From Paraphysomonas bandaiensis (Eukaryota > Chrysophyceae), in the NCBI GenBank assembly GCA_965644295.1, contig CBFFRP010000119.1:124001-188000 (forward strand): DNA of 64,000 nt. The letters are read 5' to 3'. Below are positions 46,901 to 57,959 of this stretch, piece after piece (the stretch's first letter is position 1; each line of letters begins with the position of its first letter). The position numbers and the translations under genes are program-made. Below the pieces are notes generated by a model. It was given only the letters and a program-made list of their open reading frames with translations, had not been told where the DNA came from and made no database searches.

Positions 46901-48061
46901 ATGCCCTCCACGAGTGCAGAAAAAAGGAAACTCGACCGTGATATCAGTGTGTCCTCTCCGAGTAAGCGCATCGTCTCTTACGATGCTGTGTACAGGTTCC
47001 CCTTATCAGCATCAGACCACACGTACAGTGTCTTGTGCCTCTCCGCAGCAGACACTCGCAGTGAGTCATATATGAAGTGGTTCACTGTATTCAACCGTCA
47101 CATACAGTCTCTGGCGTCTGCAGTCTCTGAGTGTGACAGTAGGGGCAGGGCTGTGGCAGCTGTGGGGATGGACTGCGAGTGGTGTCCACCATGGTTCAGA
47201 GATAATCAAGCGGAGAGAGTGTGTACTATTCAGCTCTATTGTCCCCACTCTGAGGGGTTGATATTATCAACAGTTGGAGTGGATAAACTTCCTGTTGAAG
47301 TTGAAAATATACTCTCTGATAGTCGTATACTTAAAGTCGGTGTCAATGTTGGGGGCGATGGTGCACGAATTGCCAGAGACTTTCAATGCCCCGTTAATGG
47401 CCTTGTAGATGTATCTAAAGGTATGAAAGGGTCTTTGGAAGACTTGGTGAGAAAATATTGCCCATCCAGTTTTCGTGTTAGCAAGGACACTATTGAGAAT
47501 AGTGTGCGGAAAGGAAACTGGTCTGTATGGCCTCTCAGCCAACATCAGGTTCAGTACGCTTCAATGGATGCAGTTTTGAGTTATGCCATATTTCTTTACC
47601 AACACAAAGGTATGTGGGAAAAACGTCAAGAGATGGATATTTCGTCGTGTGAAGTAGTAGCGGAGTCCGCTGAGGCAGCACACCGAACAGAAGCCCTTCA
47701 GACAGCTTCTTCCACCTCAGGTGCACACTCAAATTTTTTCCTCATGCATCGCAATCGTTCTATTATTCCACCTAATTTGAATGCTAAAGAGCATCCTGAA
47801 GGAACGTCTACGTGCTTGTCGAATGTTATTGTTGTAATTAGCGGAGTACTTGATAGCATGTCCAGGGACGACATGACTACGTATATACGGAAGCATGGTG
47901 GGAAAGTCGGTACTTCAATTACGAAATCTACGACACACTTATTGAATGATCACGGCGTTATTGGACCAGCTAAACTAAAGAAATGCAAAGCACAAGGAAT
48001 TCCTATTATCAGAGAAGATGATTTATTTGAAATTGTCAAATTTAACTCGCGGCAGCAGTAA
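46901..48061 (+). CDS. WRN-type 3-prime to 5-prime exonuclease fused to a BRCT domain
   Basis: A single exon of 386 aa, TAA stop; the first ATG gives MPSTSAEKRKLDRD. Residues about 80-245 form a DnaQ/DEDD exonuclease: VGMDCEWCPPWF (Asp-x-Glu), KVGVNVGGDGARIARDF and YASMDAVLSYAIF, as in Werner-type and RNase D-type nucleases. After a linker of about 70 residues, residues 300-380 form a BRCT domain: NVIVVISGVLDSM, IRKHGGKVG, STTHLL and a closing PIIREDDLFEIV. No helicase domain. A role in DNA repair or end processing, with BRCT recruiting it to partners, is inferred. Divergent from the methyltransferase gene. Confidence 0.88.
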   Translation: MPSTSAEKRKLDRDISVSSPSKRIVSYDAVYRFPLSASDHTYSVLCLSAADTRSESYMKWFTVFNRHIQSLASAVSECDSRGRAVAAVGMDCEWCPPWFRDNQAERVCTIQLYCPHSEGLILSTVGVDKLPVEVENILSDSRILKVGVNVGGDGARIARDFQCPVNGLVDVSKGMKGSLEDLVRKYCPSSFRVSKDTIENSVRKGNWSVWPLSQHQVQYASMDAVLSYAIFLYQHKGMWEKRQEMDISSCEVVAESAEAAHRTEALQTASSTSGAHSNFFLMHRNRSIIPPNLNAKEHPEGTSTCLSNVIVVISGVLDSMSRDDMTTYIRKHGGKVGTSITKSTTHLLNDHGVIGPAKLKKCKAQGIPIIREDDLFEIVKFNSRQQ

Positions 48062-48486
48062 TTTAGTAGTTGTTGGTTATACCTACAACACATACGTAGG
48101 GTTTCCTGTATTTCATTTTTTTGCGTTGTATTAATATTTTACTGTTTAAATTTTTCGATAAACATGTTTTATGTTTTTGCAGATTATTTTTCGTACGATA
48201 TACCTTATCTGTTTAATTTTCCAATTTTAATTTACAACGAAGCAGTGGACACATCCACAATGGACTCTAGTAGATGTTCGAAAGTGTAGTCTCGTAGACT
48301 TTCTGCTCCAATTCTCCAATTCTGGCTGTGCAATTTGTAGAGCATCAATCACCGTTACCAATACTTTATTTACGCTGTTGAGAATTTAGATTTTGAGCAA
48401 TTAAGAGCGGCATATTGTATTTCAAAGGCTTTGAATTTTGAATTATGACCGTTACTTGAAGAATATACTATTTACAGACTGTTAAT
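48062..48486. other. Spacer, nothing recognised
   Basis: AT-rich sequence between the exonuclease stop and the next MITE. The last eight bases CTGTTAAT are the MITE target site. Confidence 0.6.
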
Positions 48487-49051
48487 CAGGAATAGGGAAC
48501 AATATAATACAATATATTGCAATGTATTGTAAAATATATTGATTGGTGGACTGGTCAAATAATCCATCAATTTTGTTTGTGTTAAAAGAGCTCACAATAC
48601 TATTGCAATATATCGCAGTCAATATTATGATAGGCATATAAGTGAAGATTCTCAACTGTATGGTGCAAAATATACGCCTATGTATACAAATATCCGGAAA
48701 ATACAGAGGATGATGAAGCTGAAGTTGGCTATGCGGAAAAAATTCTTCAATATCAGCTCATAATCTTTAGAAACGGAAAGTGGAAATATCCAATCAATAT
48801 TAAATGAATATGGTGATGATGATATCAGAGTAGTGGGTTTGATTATCAAGTAGTGACCTTAGACCTTATAGTAGCAAGTAGTTTACTTACTGATTACTCA
48901 TATACTAATATATTGCAATAATATATTATTGTGCAATGTATTGCAATATATTGAAATAGTATTGTACGGCCGGTTTAAAAAATCCATCAATACTATTGAT
49001 GGAACGCTATCTAACAATAGTATTGCAATGTTATATTATTCCCTATCCCTG
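48487..49051 (+). mobile_element. Complete 565 bp MITE of hAT type
   Basis: Starts CAGGAATAGGGAACAATATA and ends with the reverse complement of CAGGGATAGGGAATAATATA. Both flanks are CTGTTAAT (48479-48486 and 49052-49059), a perfect 8 bp duplication, which is diagnostic of hAT-type transposition. No coding sequence. Remnants of the same family lie at 1-1697, 38822-39060 and 43345-43686. Confidence 0.88.
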
Positions 49052-49085
49052 CTGTTAATAGAGCTTAGAGTCTTATAGTTGTTAT

Positions 49086-49630
49086 CAGGGCCTAGTAGCT
49101 GTTAATGGTAATGAAATTAATGGAATTTTAATGGCTATTACAATTGACGGCACATTTTTCATTATTGCCATTATAATTGCCGGGAACTTCCTAGACTACC
49201 ATTAATGGACCAGTAATGACATCCCATTACTGTGTTTTCTGAGCGAGCAAACTGGCATTCCTTGATGAAAAATCTAAAGACGTTTAAGAATGCCAGTTTA
49301 ATTTCATTCGACAGCAATTACGACAAGAATTGATTTAGCACAGTGTGTTCTGGACAGCATCGAGGTTACCAAGAGAGCTCGACACTGTACCTACGAGCCC
49401 AGCTGCCGCTGCTTGCTTTATATCAAAGCACAATCTAGTGCTGTTTTAGAGAGGCTCTTTAGTCGTTCAGAGTTGATTAGACACCTGAATCCATATTGCT
49501 ATTCCTGCGAGACAATTACATGTTGTGGGATGCTTATATATGCCCTCCATGAAGCCCTGCAAGTAGATCCTGATACCCTGATGTGCCAGTGGAGAGCGAG
49601 AAGTTGTTACAATTCGTAGTCTCTCTTGCA
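49086..49630 (+). pseudogene. hAT fragment: inverted end plus transposase C-terminus
   Basis: CAGGGCCTAGTAGCTGTTAA at 49086 is an inverted end. At about 49430-49500 the plus strand reads SSAVLERLFSRSELI, the hAT dimerisation motif, followed in a shifted frame by sequence matching the transposase end at 62540-62670. Internal deletion and frameshifts make it inactive. 49630-50024 holds nothing I can name. Confidence 0.7.
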
Positions 49631-50024
49631 TACACTCTCTTGTATATGTGTTATTATCTGCCGCTGGATATAAGACGGCAAAAGCTTCATTCACTGCTAG
49701 AAATAATTCCTACACTTGTTGTAAGCATTATTCGTCTCCACAAGGAATCACCATATATAGGTCCAGGAGAGTTCAAAGGACACAACAGCGACAATCCTGC
49801 AACCACCCCTCATAAACTCACCAAGGGAAGGGATATTACTCCGACTATATAGTGGTGACGGACCGCAAAAATGTACGGAGACTAGACAAACCAAATCTCC
49901 AAAAATAACCGCTCCACCACTTGTTTTGCTCACTGATTACTTTTCCCATCACAGCGCCACACTCCGCCTCTCCACCCATCTCTCAGATCCTTACTACTAC
50001 ACAGAACCCTGTACCTCCACACAG

Positions 50025-50076
50025 AGCCCGGTGGAATCTCATCCCAAGAAGGGGAGACCCCCTGATCACATCCGCC
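50025..50076 (+). repeat. 52 bp direct repeat, left copy
   Basis: Runs from AGCCCGGTGGAATCTC to CACATCCGCC and is repeated exactly at 57861-57912. The hAT element lies between the copies. The target region was probably already a short tandem repeat before insertion. Confidence 0.8.
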
Positions 50077-50289
50077 AGTGAGCAGGCTTGCGTAACCATT
50101 AGTGGCCATTAATTTTTAAAATCCCCCATTTTTATGGCCATTAATGATGGCTTCAGAAAAAGAATTAAACGGAAAGTGTTAATAATTAGACTAAGTCTTA
50201 GCTATTTAACAGCAATGATGAGCAGTTCGTTCCCATGTTACAGGTCAGATATTATATCACATCAACTTATATATTATAGCTAATGCGAA

Positions 50290-51059
50290 CAATATTCTTA
50301 AACATATAATCAGCAACTATAATTAACATCATCAATGGTAACTTTTTGTTCCATAAGAATTTGTTGCAACATGCAAAAAGAGTAGCAGCTCCAAATGCTG
50401 GGGTTCCATTATTTTAGCTTGCGCTGGTCTCTCATAATAAGCTTTGCTCTGCTAAATAATCGCTCAACGATATTGGAAGTCGTCACCAAATGATTCATGT
50501 GGAGCGATATTTAGTGGCTCTCCTGCTGTTATTTGCCTTTTTTGCCACAGCTTCTCTCACTATATCTACAGCAAATCCTCTTGTTTCCCCCGTTTCATCA
50601 TCGCCACTGCTATCGTCATCCTTTTATGAGCCGCAAGGAGATATAGCCCTTAACGGTTTTAGCTTCTGCAACAGTCAGAGTATTCTCCAGTTAGTTGGCT
50701 TTTTGGATCTTCACAACAGCTCTCTCGAATATTGGGTCAGTTGTAATGGTAGCATTAGCACCAAGATACTGTTCCATATCTGGAAAGTTTTCAATAAATT
50801 TGTCAAAAACATGCTACGCACAACATAATGATCTACAGACGATTTCTGCAGCATCAATGCGACTTCGTTGCACTTTTTTAGCAAGGTCTCTGCTGATGTC
50901 ACTTGCGCGATCCGTCGGTGCTGTGGTACAGAAGGTAGTAAGTCCATAACATCGTCATTGAAATTATCACAAGTCAACACAGGAGTAAAAGTAACAAATA
51001 CCGCTTCCATGAATGATGGACAGAGTTCCAGCGTGTGTCATTCCAAAGACAAACAGCAT
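50290..51059 (-). pseudogene. hAT transposase, C-terminal half (split by retroelement)
   Basis: Just beside the insertion the minus strand reads NDTRWNSVHHSWKRYL. Further on comes a frame with SSVDHYVVRSMF, then SNIVERLFSRAKLIMRDQR near 50460, the hAT dimerisation domain. Several frameshifts separate these blocks, so the gene is dead independent of the retroelement. Confidence 0.8.
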
Positions 51060-51376
51060 TGTAGGACTATCCACTTACATATAGAATATATACGTGTACA
51101 TGTCCTGTATTATATGATTAGTAGTACAGTACTGTATTGTATACGTGTACCATGTAGTTAGGAATACAAACTGTAGGGAATGTGATTGTTGGGATTAGCA
51201 ATAGCCGTTGATATTGTAGACAGTATTATTAGCCGTTGATATTGTAGACAGTATTATTAGCCGTTGATATTGTAGACAGTATTATTCATGATTCATTATA
51301 CGATAATAATCATTATTTTGTACTTCTGTACTTGGGTATTGCTTTGCACACATACACATATGTATGCAAGCCCACA
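51060..51376 (+). repeat. Left LTR of the chromovirus
   Basis: 317 bp. Contains three perfect tandem copies of a 28 bp unit starting AGCCGTTGATATTG (about 51206-51289). The first ATG of the polyprotein is only 49 bp after the LTR, and no TGG-starting primer site is seen between. Confidence 0.93.
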
Positions 51377-51425
51377 GTAATATTACTTAATAAGTAGTAC
51401 TCAATCTCTGTGATATAACAATATT

Positions 51426-54400
51426 ATGGGGGAAAGTAAGAGAAGCAAAATAAAAGCAGCTCCTCAAATAGAGGAATTGTTAGCTGCTTCGGGTTCTTCG
51501 TCTAAAAAGACGAAAAGAGAGAGAGAATCCTCTCGAAAACGAGCAAGAGATGCAACAACATCATCTCAAATGCAATCTTCTCCTCAAACTGAGACATCAG
51601 TAGAGGCTGAAGGAGAATTGAGTGGAGTATCATTTCGTGAGCTCTCTTCTTCTCAACCAAAGAGAAAGAAGCAAAGGAGTGGAGATCCGCACCCCAACAG
51701 GAGTGAGCGCATTGACTTGAATGAAGTCATTGCGACGGAATCCACTCCACATGAAGTAATCAATACCGACTCTATTCCCTACTTAGGTAGTGTGCAAGAT
51801 GAGGATATCATCGAATTTTGTGAAAATCTCTCGAAAAGAGATCCTAAAGGGACAAAATTCATAAGGTCAGAAATCATGGCACCAACAGTGCGTGATATGC
51901 TTCAGTTTCAGCGACAGCAGGATTTTGGAGATGAGTCTGACGAGGACTGGCTAGATCCAAACATTGTAACTACTGAGGAATTGATTCAGTGGTTAAAGCA
52001 AGCCTTTCTAGAGGAAGAGGAGCGATACTCTGATACATTGGAGCCTCTTCCTAGGTTCATAGATAATATCATTGGACCAAAGGTTAAGGTGGATATTCAT
52101 GTTCCTAAAGTATTCTTAAAAGAATATGGACGTCTGAATGAGCTTTATAAGCTCATTCCGGAGGCAAGTCTCACAGAGGTAGCCTCGGATACCATAGTCA
52201 AAACCCTCAAGAAAAACATTAAACTTGTGGGCGGACATTCCTTCAGAAAGGATGCCAAAGAGAAATTTATAGCGGATATAGGCCAAGGTCAATCTGCACC
52301 AAAAGATTTCGGAGCATTCTGTAGAAAGGTGCGAGAGCTTAACAATGACTATAGTCAAGCTGTGAGAAAAGTAAAGAGGATGGAAACTAAATTGGATTCC
52401 AAAGAAACATCTAAGTCTAACAAGACTAAGAATACAAAAACTTCATCCTCCAGCTCATCCTCAAGTACTAAAGCAACAACTGATACTAAGGAAGCATGTT
52501 GGATATGCGGTAATCTTCATAAAGGTGACTGCACCCGCAAAACCTGTGCATGGGCTAACCATGAAAAGAAGCCATGGAAAGATTCCACACAGGGCAAAAA
52601 ATATGCGGTTATGGGTTGGAGTACCTGCCCTTATGTGGAGAATCCTGATGGTCCTCCAAGATCGAAAACAAGTAAGTTATCATGCCCTAAGTGTTTATAT
52701 ATAAATGCTATTGACATGAATAATGATATGCTCGATGTCTTTGTATATCCTAAAGCTGATGTCAATGTACAACAGGTAAAGGAAAATCTAAGAGCTAAAG
52801 CCTTATTGGACACGGGGGCTACTGGGAATAATTTCATTAACCAAGAACTTGCTGATATGTTAGTTGCTAGGTATAGAATTCCATTGCACGAGTGTAACAT
52901 TAAAATTTGTAGTGCGCTTGATAATGCTTGTTGTAGTAGCAAGCAATATATGATAATAACTATAAGATTAACTGATGAGTATAACAATACTCTTGATATT
53001 GAGTTGCAATGTTTGATAATAGATAGCACCTTTGATATCATAATTGGTAGAGAAACTATCAAGAAATATAGATTAGTTGATCATTTTCCATCTCACTTTA
53101 TGGAAAGAGAGTTAGCAGGGAAAATGCTAGCTACGGCCGCGGGCCATGCTGAGAAGACTCAGCTTCTCTCGGAACATATTAGTGAGAGAGCCACATGTTA
53201 TAATAACATGGAAACATTAAGGCGCCAAGCTAAGGAACACCTTAGTTATAATAATAATTTACTTACAAGTAATAGCTTGGTTAGTACTATGTATTCACCT
53301 CCAATATCATCCATGCGTATAAGTGCATATGAAAAGGAAGATATAGGCGAGATTAGAGATAACTATCTGGAGTCAATCCCAGAAGAAATAGTTACAAATA
53401 CTCAGGAAAAAGTAGAAGGTACTACGTTACCAACTAAAATCTCTGGTCCCGAATCTTTACAAAGGAGGGTGAGAGAAATCCATGAAATCTATAAGGATAG
53501 ATTTAGAACCACAGTGTCGGATATGCCAATGGATGTTCCACCTTTTGAATTAGAGGTAGATAGGGATGCTTGGGAACAACCAAAACATTGTGGTCCGCCA
53601 CGAAAGATGGATCGAGTACGACAGTATGCTTGTAAAAAGCAAATCGATACATTTGTGGAGCATGGAATAATACAACCAAGTACGGCTCCTTATTATAGCC
53701 AGGTATTATTAGTTCCCAAACCAAATGATAAATGGCGATTCTGTGTAGACTATAAAGGTCTAAACAAGCACACACAGAGGGAACGTTGGCCAATACCTAA
53801 CATCAAAGAAATGTTAGAACGTATTGGGTCTAAGAAACCCAAATACTTCATAATTCTGGATTTAGTATCTGGTTATTACCAGGCTAAAATTTCAGAGTAC
53901 TCGAGAAAGTGGACGGCATTTATAACCTTCTGGGGAGTATTCGAATGGCTCCGACTACCCATGGGTTTGAGTGGTGCTCCATCATACTTTCAACGAGTAT
54001 TAACAACAATTGTGCTTGCCGGGTTGATTATGTTCATATGTGAATTATATCTAGATGACCTGATTATATATGCTTCTACAGAAGATGAACTAATTGAAAA
54101 TTACGTTAAAGTTCTAGAACGCTTCAGGAAATACAATGTTTACATTAATCCTGAGAAAGTGAAAATAGGAGAGTCCGAAGTACAATATGTAGGACATACT
54201 CTAAATGAGGAAGGGTTACACTTTACTAGAGAACGTCTGGATAGTGTATTAAATTTCCCAAAGCCTGAAACTATGAAGGGTCTAAAATCTTTCCTCGGAT
54301 TGGCAAATTATTTTCGGGATCACGTGCACAACCACTCCTTAGTGGTGAGACCGTTAAATAAAATGCTTCTCAACTATCATAGACGTAAACGTCTACAATG

Positions 54401-56259
54401 GACAGAGGATGCCAATGAAGCATTTGAAAAGATCAAATTGATGATCCATGAATGTCCAACATTATTTTTCATTGATGACGAGTCACCAATATATTTATTG
54501 ACCGATGCATCTGATTATGGAATAGGAGCATACCTCTACCAAGTAGTAGATGGTGTAGAACGTCCAATAGGATTTCTCAGTAAAACATTCGATGAAAGAA
54601 TGATGAATTGGGATACACCTCAGAAAGAAGGATATGCTATATACTATGCCTTAGATAAATGGGACTACCTATTAAGGTATAGATACTTTACGATCAAAAC
54701 AGATCATAAAAATATTACTCAGTTGAGAACTGATTACGCTAAGGATAAGAAAGTTCAGCGATGGTTGAAATGTTTCCAAGCATATGATTATGATCTATGT
54801 GATATTAAAGGATCTGATAATGTTGTTGCTGATGCATTTAGTAGACTATGTGCATTAGAATCTAAAATGGAAACAAAATGTGCTTCCCTAATTCCCGATA
54901 TTAAAGTTCCAAACAAGGAATGGGAAATTATTAAAAGATTTCATAACAATGTTACAGGTCATCATGGTATTGATCGTACAATACAAAAATTACGAGACAA
55001 TGGTCATAAATGGTCAAAGCAAGGGGCACATGTGACAAAATTTATTAAAACTTGTCCTTGTTGTCAAAAGATGAGTAGAATTAAACCAATAATTAATGCT
55101 CATCCCTTTACTGTCTCAACATATGGCCCGATGCAAAGAATAGCAGTGGATTTTATTCAGAGTCTGCATCCAGATGAGGATGGATACACTAATATATTAG
55201 TGATTATCGATTCTTTTTCTAGGTGGGTAGAATTAATCCCTACTAAGAATCTCACTGCCATGGCGGCGGCAAAGGGGATTGCTTCAACACCTGGGTAGAT
55301 ATGGAGCACCTATTGAGATTCATTCGGATCTTGGACCAGCATTTGTGGATGATTTAACAAAATCATTGATAGAAATGGTTGGAAGTAATCAATCATTTTC
55401 GATGGCGTATTCTAAAGAAGAAAATGCTATAGTGGAACGTGCTAATAAAGAAATTTTAAGGCACTTAAGAAATATTATATTTGATAAAAATGTACTAAAT
55501 AATTGGTCAATGTATCTACCTTTAGTACAAAGAATTATGAATTCTTCTAAACATAGAAGCACCGGCGTTACTCCCGCTAGTATTCTATTTGGGAATGCAG
55601 TAGATTTAGATAAGAGTTTATTCATTGAACACAATGAGAACTTGGACGGGAACGAACAAAAGCTATCACATTGGATAGATAGAATACAAAAGGTTCAGTC
55701 CACTATTATGGATGTTGCAAGACGAAATCTTCGCAAACATGATGAAATCCACATGGCAACTGCACCAAATATACAAACAAAAGAATTTCCAATAAATTCT
55801 TATGTGTTAGTTGAGCATAGACAAAATGCTTTACGTCCTGGACCGGCAAGTAAGTTATTACCATATCTTAAAGGTCCAATGCGAGTAGTCAATGTTATTG
55901 GAGACAAATATACTCTTCAAGATATTGTTACTAAACGTAATAAAGACTATCATATAAAGAAATTAAGGGAATTTAATTACGATCCCTCTACTATTGACCC
56001 CTTACAAGTGGCATGTAAAGATGGTGGAAACTTTTATGCTATTGACCATATTTCAAAAATAAAAGGTCGAGCTAAAGGTCCGAAAAGTCAAATAAAATTT
56101 CTAGTACATTGGATAGGGTATGAAAAACCTACATGGGAACCATGGGCTAACGTTAGAAAAACGTATGCTCTACAAAATTTCCTAACTCAACATCCTGATG
56201 AAAATGTAAGAAATTTACTACCTCGAAATGTGGTTTATTCTTCTGATGAAGAAGATTAA
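51426..56259 (+). CDS. Gag-Pol polyprotein of the chromovirus, with one frameshift
   Basis: The first frame runs from 51426 to a TAG at 55298 (1,290 codons). The second frame continues to a TAA at 56259. Gag is Lys/Ser-rich with a cysteine motif CWICGNLHKGDC near residue 358. Retropepsin LLDTGATGNNFI lies near 460, reverse transcriptase ELYLDDLI near 873 and RNase H LTDASDYGIGAYL near 1024. The integrase finger (HHGIDRT, CPCCQK) is followed by the core with AVDFIQS, HSDLGPAF and NAIVERANKE. The chromodomain contains FLVHWIGYEKPTWEPW. The frame changes inside the integrase core near 55274-55280 at a GGGG run, as expected from one extra G. It could be an inactivating mutation or a base-calling error; a programmed shift at this place is unlikely. 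Confidence 0.9.
56035..56200 (+). other. Chromodomain at the C-terminus of the integrase
   Basis: Contains IDHISKIKG, then IKFLVHWIGYEKPTWEPW and NFLTQHP, the aromatic pattern of a chromodomain that reads methylated histone tails. This is the defining feature of chromoviruses and steers integration. Confidence 0.85.
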
Positions 56260-56324
56260 TAACAAAGTTTACAGAATTGAGTGTCAATATAACACATTAA
56301 CACATCAATTATAAGGGGAGGTAG

Positions 56325-56641
56325 TGTAGGACTATCCACTTACATATAGAATATATACGTGTACATGTCCTGTATTATATGATTAGTAGTACAGTACTGT
56401 ATTGTATACGTGTACCATGTAGTTAGGAATACAAACTGTAGGGAATGTGATTGTTGGGATTAGCAATAGCCGTTGATATTGTAGACAGTATTATTAGCCG
56501 TTGATATTGTAGACAGTATTATTAGCCGTTGATATTGTAGACAGTATTATTCATGATTCATTATACGATAATAATCATTATTTTGTACTTCTGTACTTGG
56601 GTATTGCTTTGCACACATACACATATGTATGCAAGCCCACA
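56325..56641 (+). repeat. Right LTR of the chromovirus
   Basis: Identical by eye to the left LTR, with the same three 28 bp tandem units, followed by GCAT. Confidence 0.93.
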
Positions 56642-56644
56642 GCA

Positions 56645-57240
56645 TAACCAGATACTTTTTGTAACCTTGATGAAATCTTCATAAGATTTTGCACTACGTC
56701 TAGCAAATCATCTTCACCTTCATAAAGTTTGGAAACTGCAAGAAGGTTTAATTTGTGAGATGTGCCAATTTTCTGTTGACGCTACGGTTATCACCAGCCA
56801 CGAATTCAATGTTATCAAAATTGCGACCAACAAGATTTAATTCGTCGAAAATGTAATCTCCGATAGACTCAGCTGTAAAAAGTCAATATATATCTTCATC
56901 ATTATCGTCATAATCGTCCTCCTCATCCTGTGGACCACAGCACAACAATACAGTTGTTACATTGCCTTTACCATCTGACCATGTTGCAAAAATTGCTATG
57001 TAGTGCTCGGTTCCGCAAGTCCAACCATGCAAAATAAGACCGGAAGAATTGCTGCATATCGCATTTCTTAAATCTATATAGATGGTTGGTTTTGCTATAT
57101 TACTGCTGTCCAACAAGTGAAAGTTTAAAAAATGGACTATTTTTGTTTTAATCAGAGGGGAAAAAATGGGAACATAAACAAGAGATGGATGAAGTTGCAG
57201 ATCAACATCACTGAGAACTCTGAGCAAATGGCGATTTAAT
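56645..57240 (-). pseudogene. hAT transposase, catalytic part (split by retroelement)
   Basis: The minus strand reads LILHGWTCGTEHYIAIFATW at about 57040-56980, the conserved DGW-type block of hAT transposases, with His replacing the usual Asp in this copy. LLCCGPQDEEDD, then ESIGDYIFDELNLVG and VAGDNRSVNRKLAHL follow. In-frame stops and shifts separate these blocks. The sequence continues beyond the nested element at 51059. Confidence 0.8.
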
Positions 57241-57860
57241 AAGTATTAAAAATGCAATATTTGTATGCGTTGTCACGTACACATTGCAAATATGATCGAG
57301 CCACTCGTGTTGTAATTTCTTCTCGTTGAAATTAAAGTCTCCGTTATTGCTTATTCACTATACTCACAATCTTTACATCATATTTTTATCTTTTTGTATT
57401 ATAATATATTACATAAAAAGTTCTTATTGCTTATGCTGACAAGTGGCTGAGCTGTAAATTTAAAACTAGAAAAGGTGGTACAATCAATTCATGTTAACAT
57501 TCACAACATGATTGATTGTGATGTTATCACACCGATAATAGAATTTATATGAATTCTTAAAACTTAAAACAAATTGCTTAAATGACTTAAATACGTATAT
57601 AATAATGGACCGGAAGGTCGTGGCTTGTCACGTATTCTTACATGGTGCTGACAACTAGATACTAACTAATGGATATTGCCATTAATGGCCATTAATGCGC
57701 ACTACATCTCTCCCCCATTCTTATGGCCATTAATAAATTGCTTTTTTTCCATTTTATAGGGGAAGGCCGTAAATGGCCTTTACCATTAATGGTTACGCAA
57801 GCCTGCCAGTGAGTCCACACTAGGTACACAACCAGTGAGTCCACACTAGATACACTCAGA

Positions 57861-57912
57861 AGCCCGGTGGAATCTCATCCCAAGAAGGGGAGACCCCCTG
57901 ATCACATCCGCC
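57861..57912 (+). repeat. 52 bp direct repeat, right copy
   Basis: Exact match to 50025-50076. Just before it, a unit starting CCAGTGAGTCCACACTAG occurs twice (57806 and 57832), so the hAT landed in a short tandem array. Confidence 0.8.
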
Positions 57913-57959
57913 TAGTAGGACACACGATCACGGCGAACCTCACAATCAACATTGTGAAC

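Larger units (their letters stand above)
51060..56641 (+). mobile_element. Ty3/gypsy chromovirus nested in the hAT
   Basis: A 5,582 bp element with 317 bp LTRs (51060-51376 and 56325-56641) that read identical, ends TGTAGG and CCCACA. GCAT flanks both sides (51056-51059 and 56642-56645), or AGCAT if the last LTR base is given to the host. Polypurine tract AAGGGGAGGTAG precedes the right LTR. One long Gag-Pro-Pol frame follows the order protease, RT, RNase H, integrase, chromodomain. Confidence 0.95.
50083..57805 (-). mobile_element. hAT DNA transposon interrupted by a Ty3/gypsy element
   Basis: Inverted ends CAGGCTTGCGTAACC (50083) and its reverse complement (ending 57805) are flanked by a perfect 8 bp duplication CCAGTGAG at 50075-50082 and 57806-57813. 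Subterminal CCATTAATGG words repeat inside both ends. Removing the nested 51060-56641 element and its 4 bp duplication leaves about 2.14 kb, right for a hAT with one transposase gene on the minus strand. Confidence 0.9.

Noticed and set aside
49583-49933. Overlapping open frames on both strands after the hAT fragment
   Set aside because: No domain and no splice pattern; the first part is a shifted frame of a dead transposase.
50490-50828. Plus-strand open frame of 112 codons with a signal-peptide-like start
   Set aside because: It is antisense to the hAT transposase C-terminal region, which explains the sequence better.
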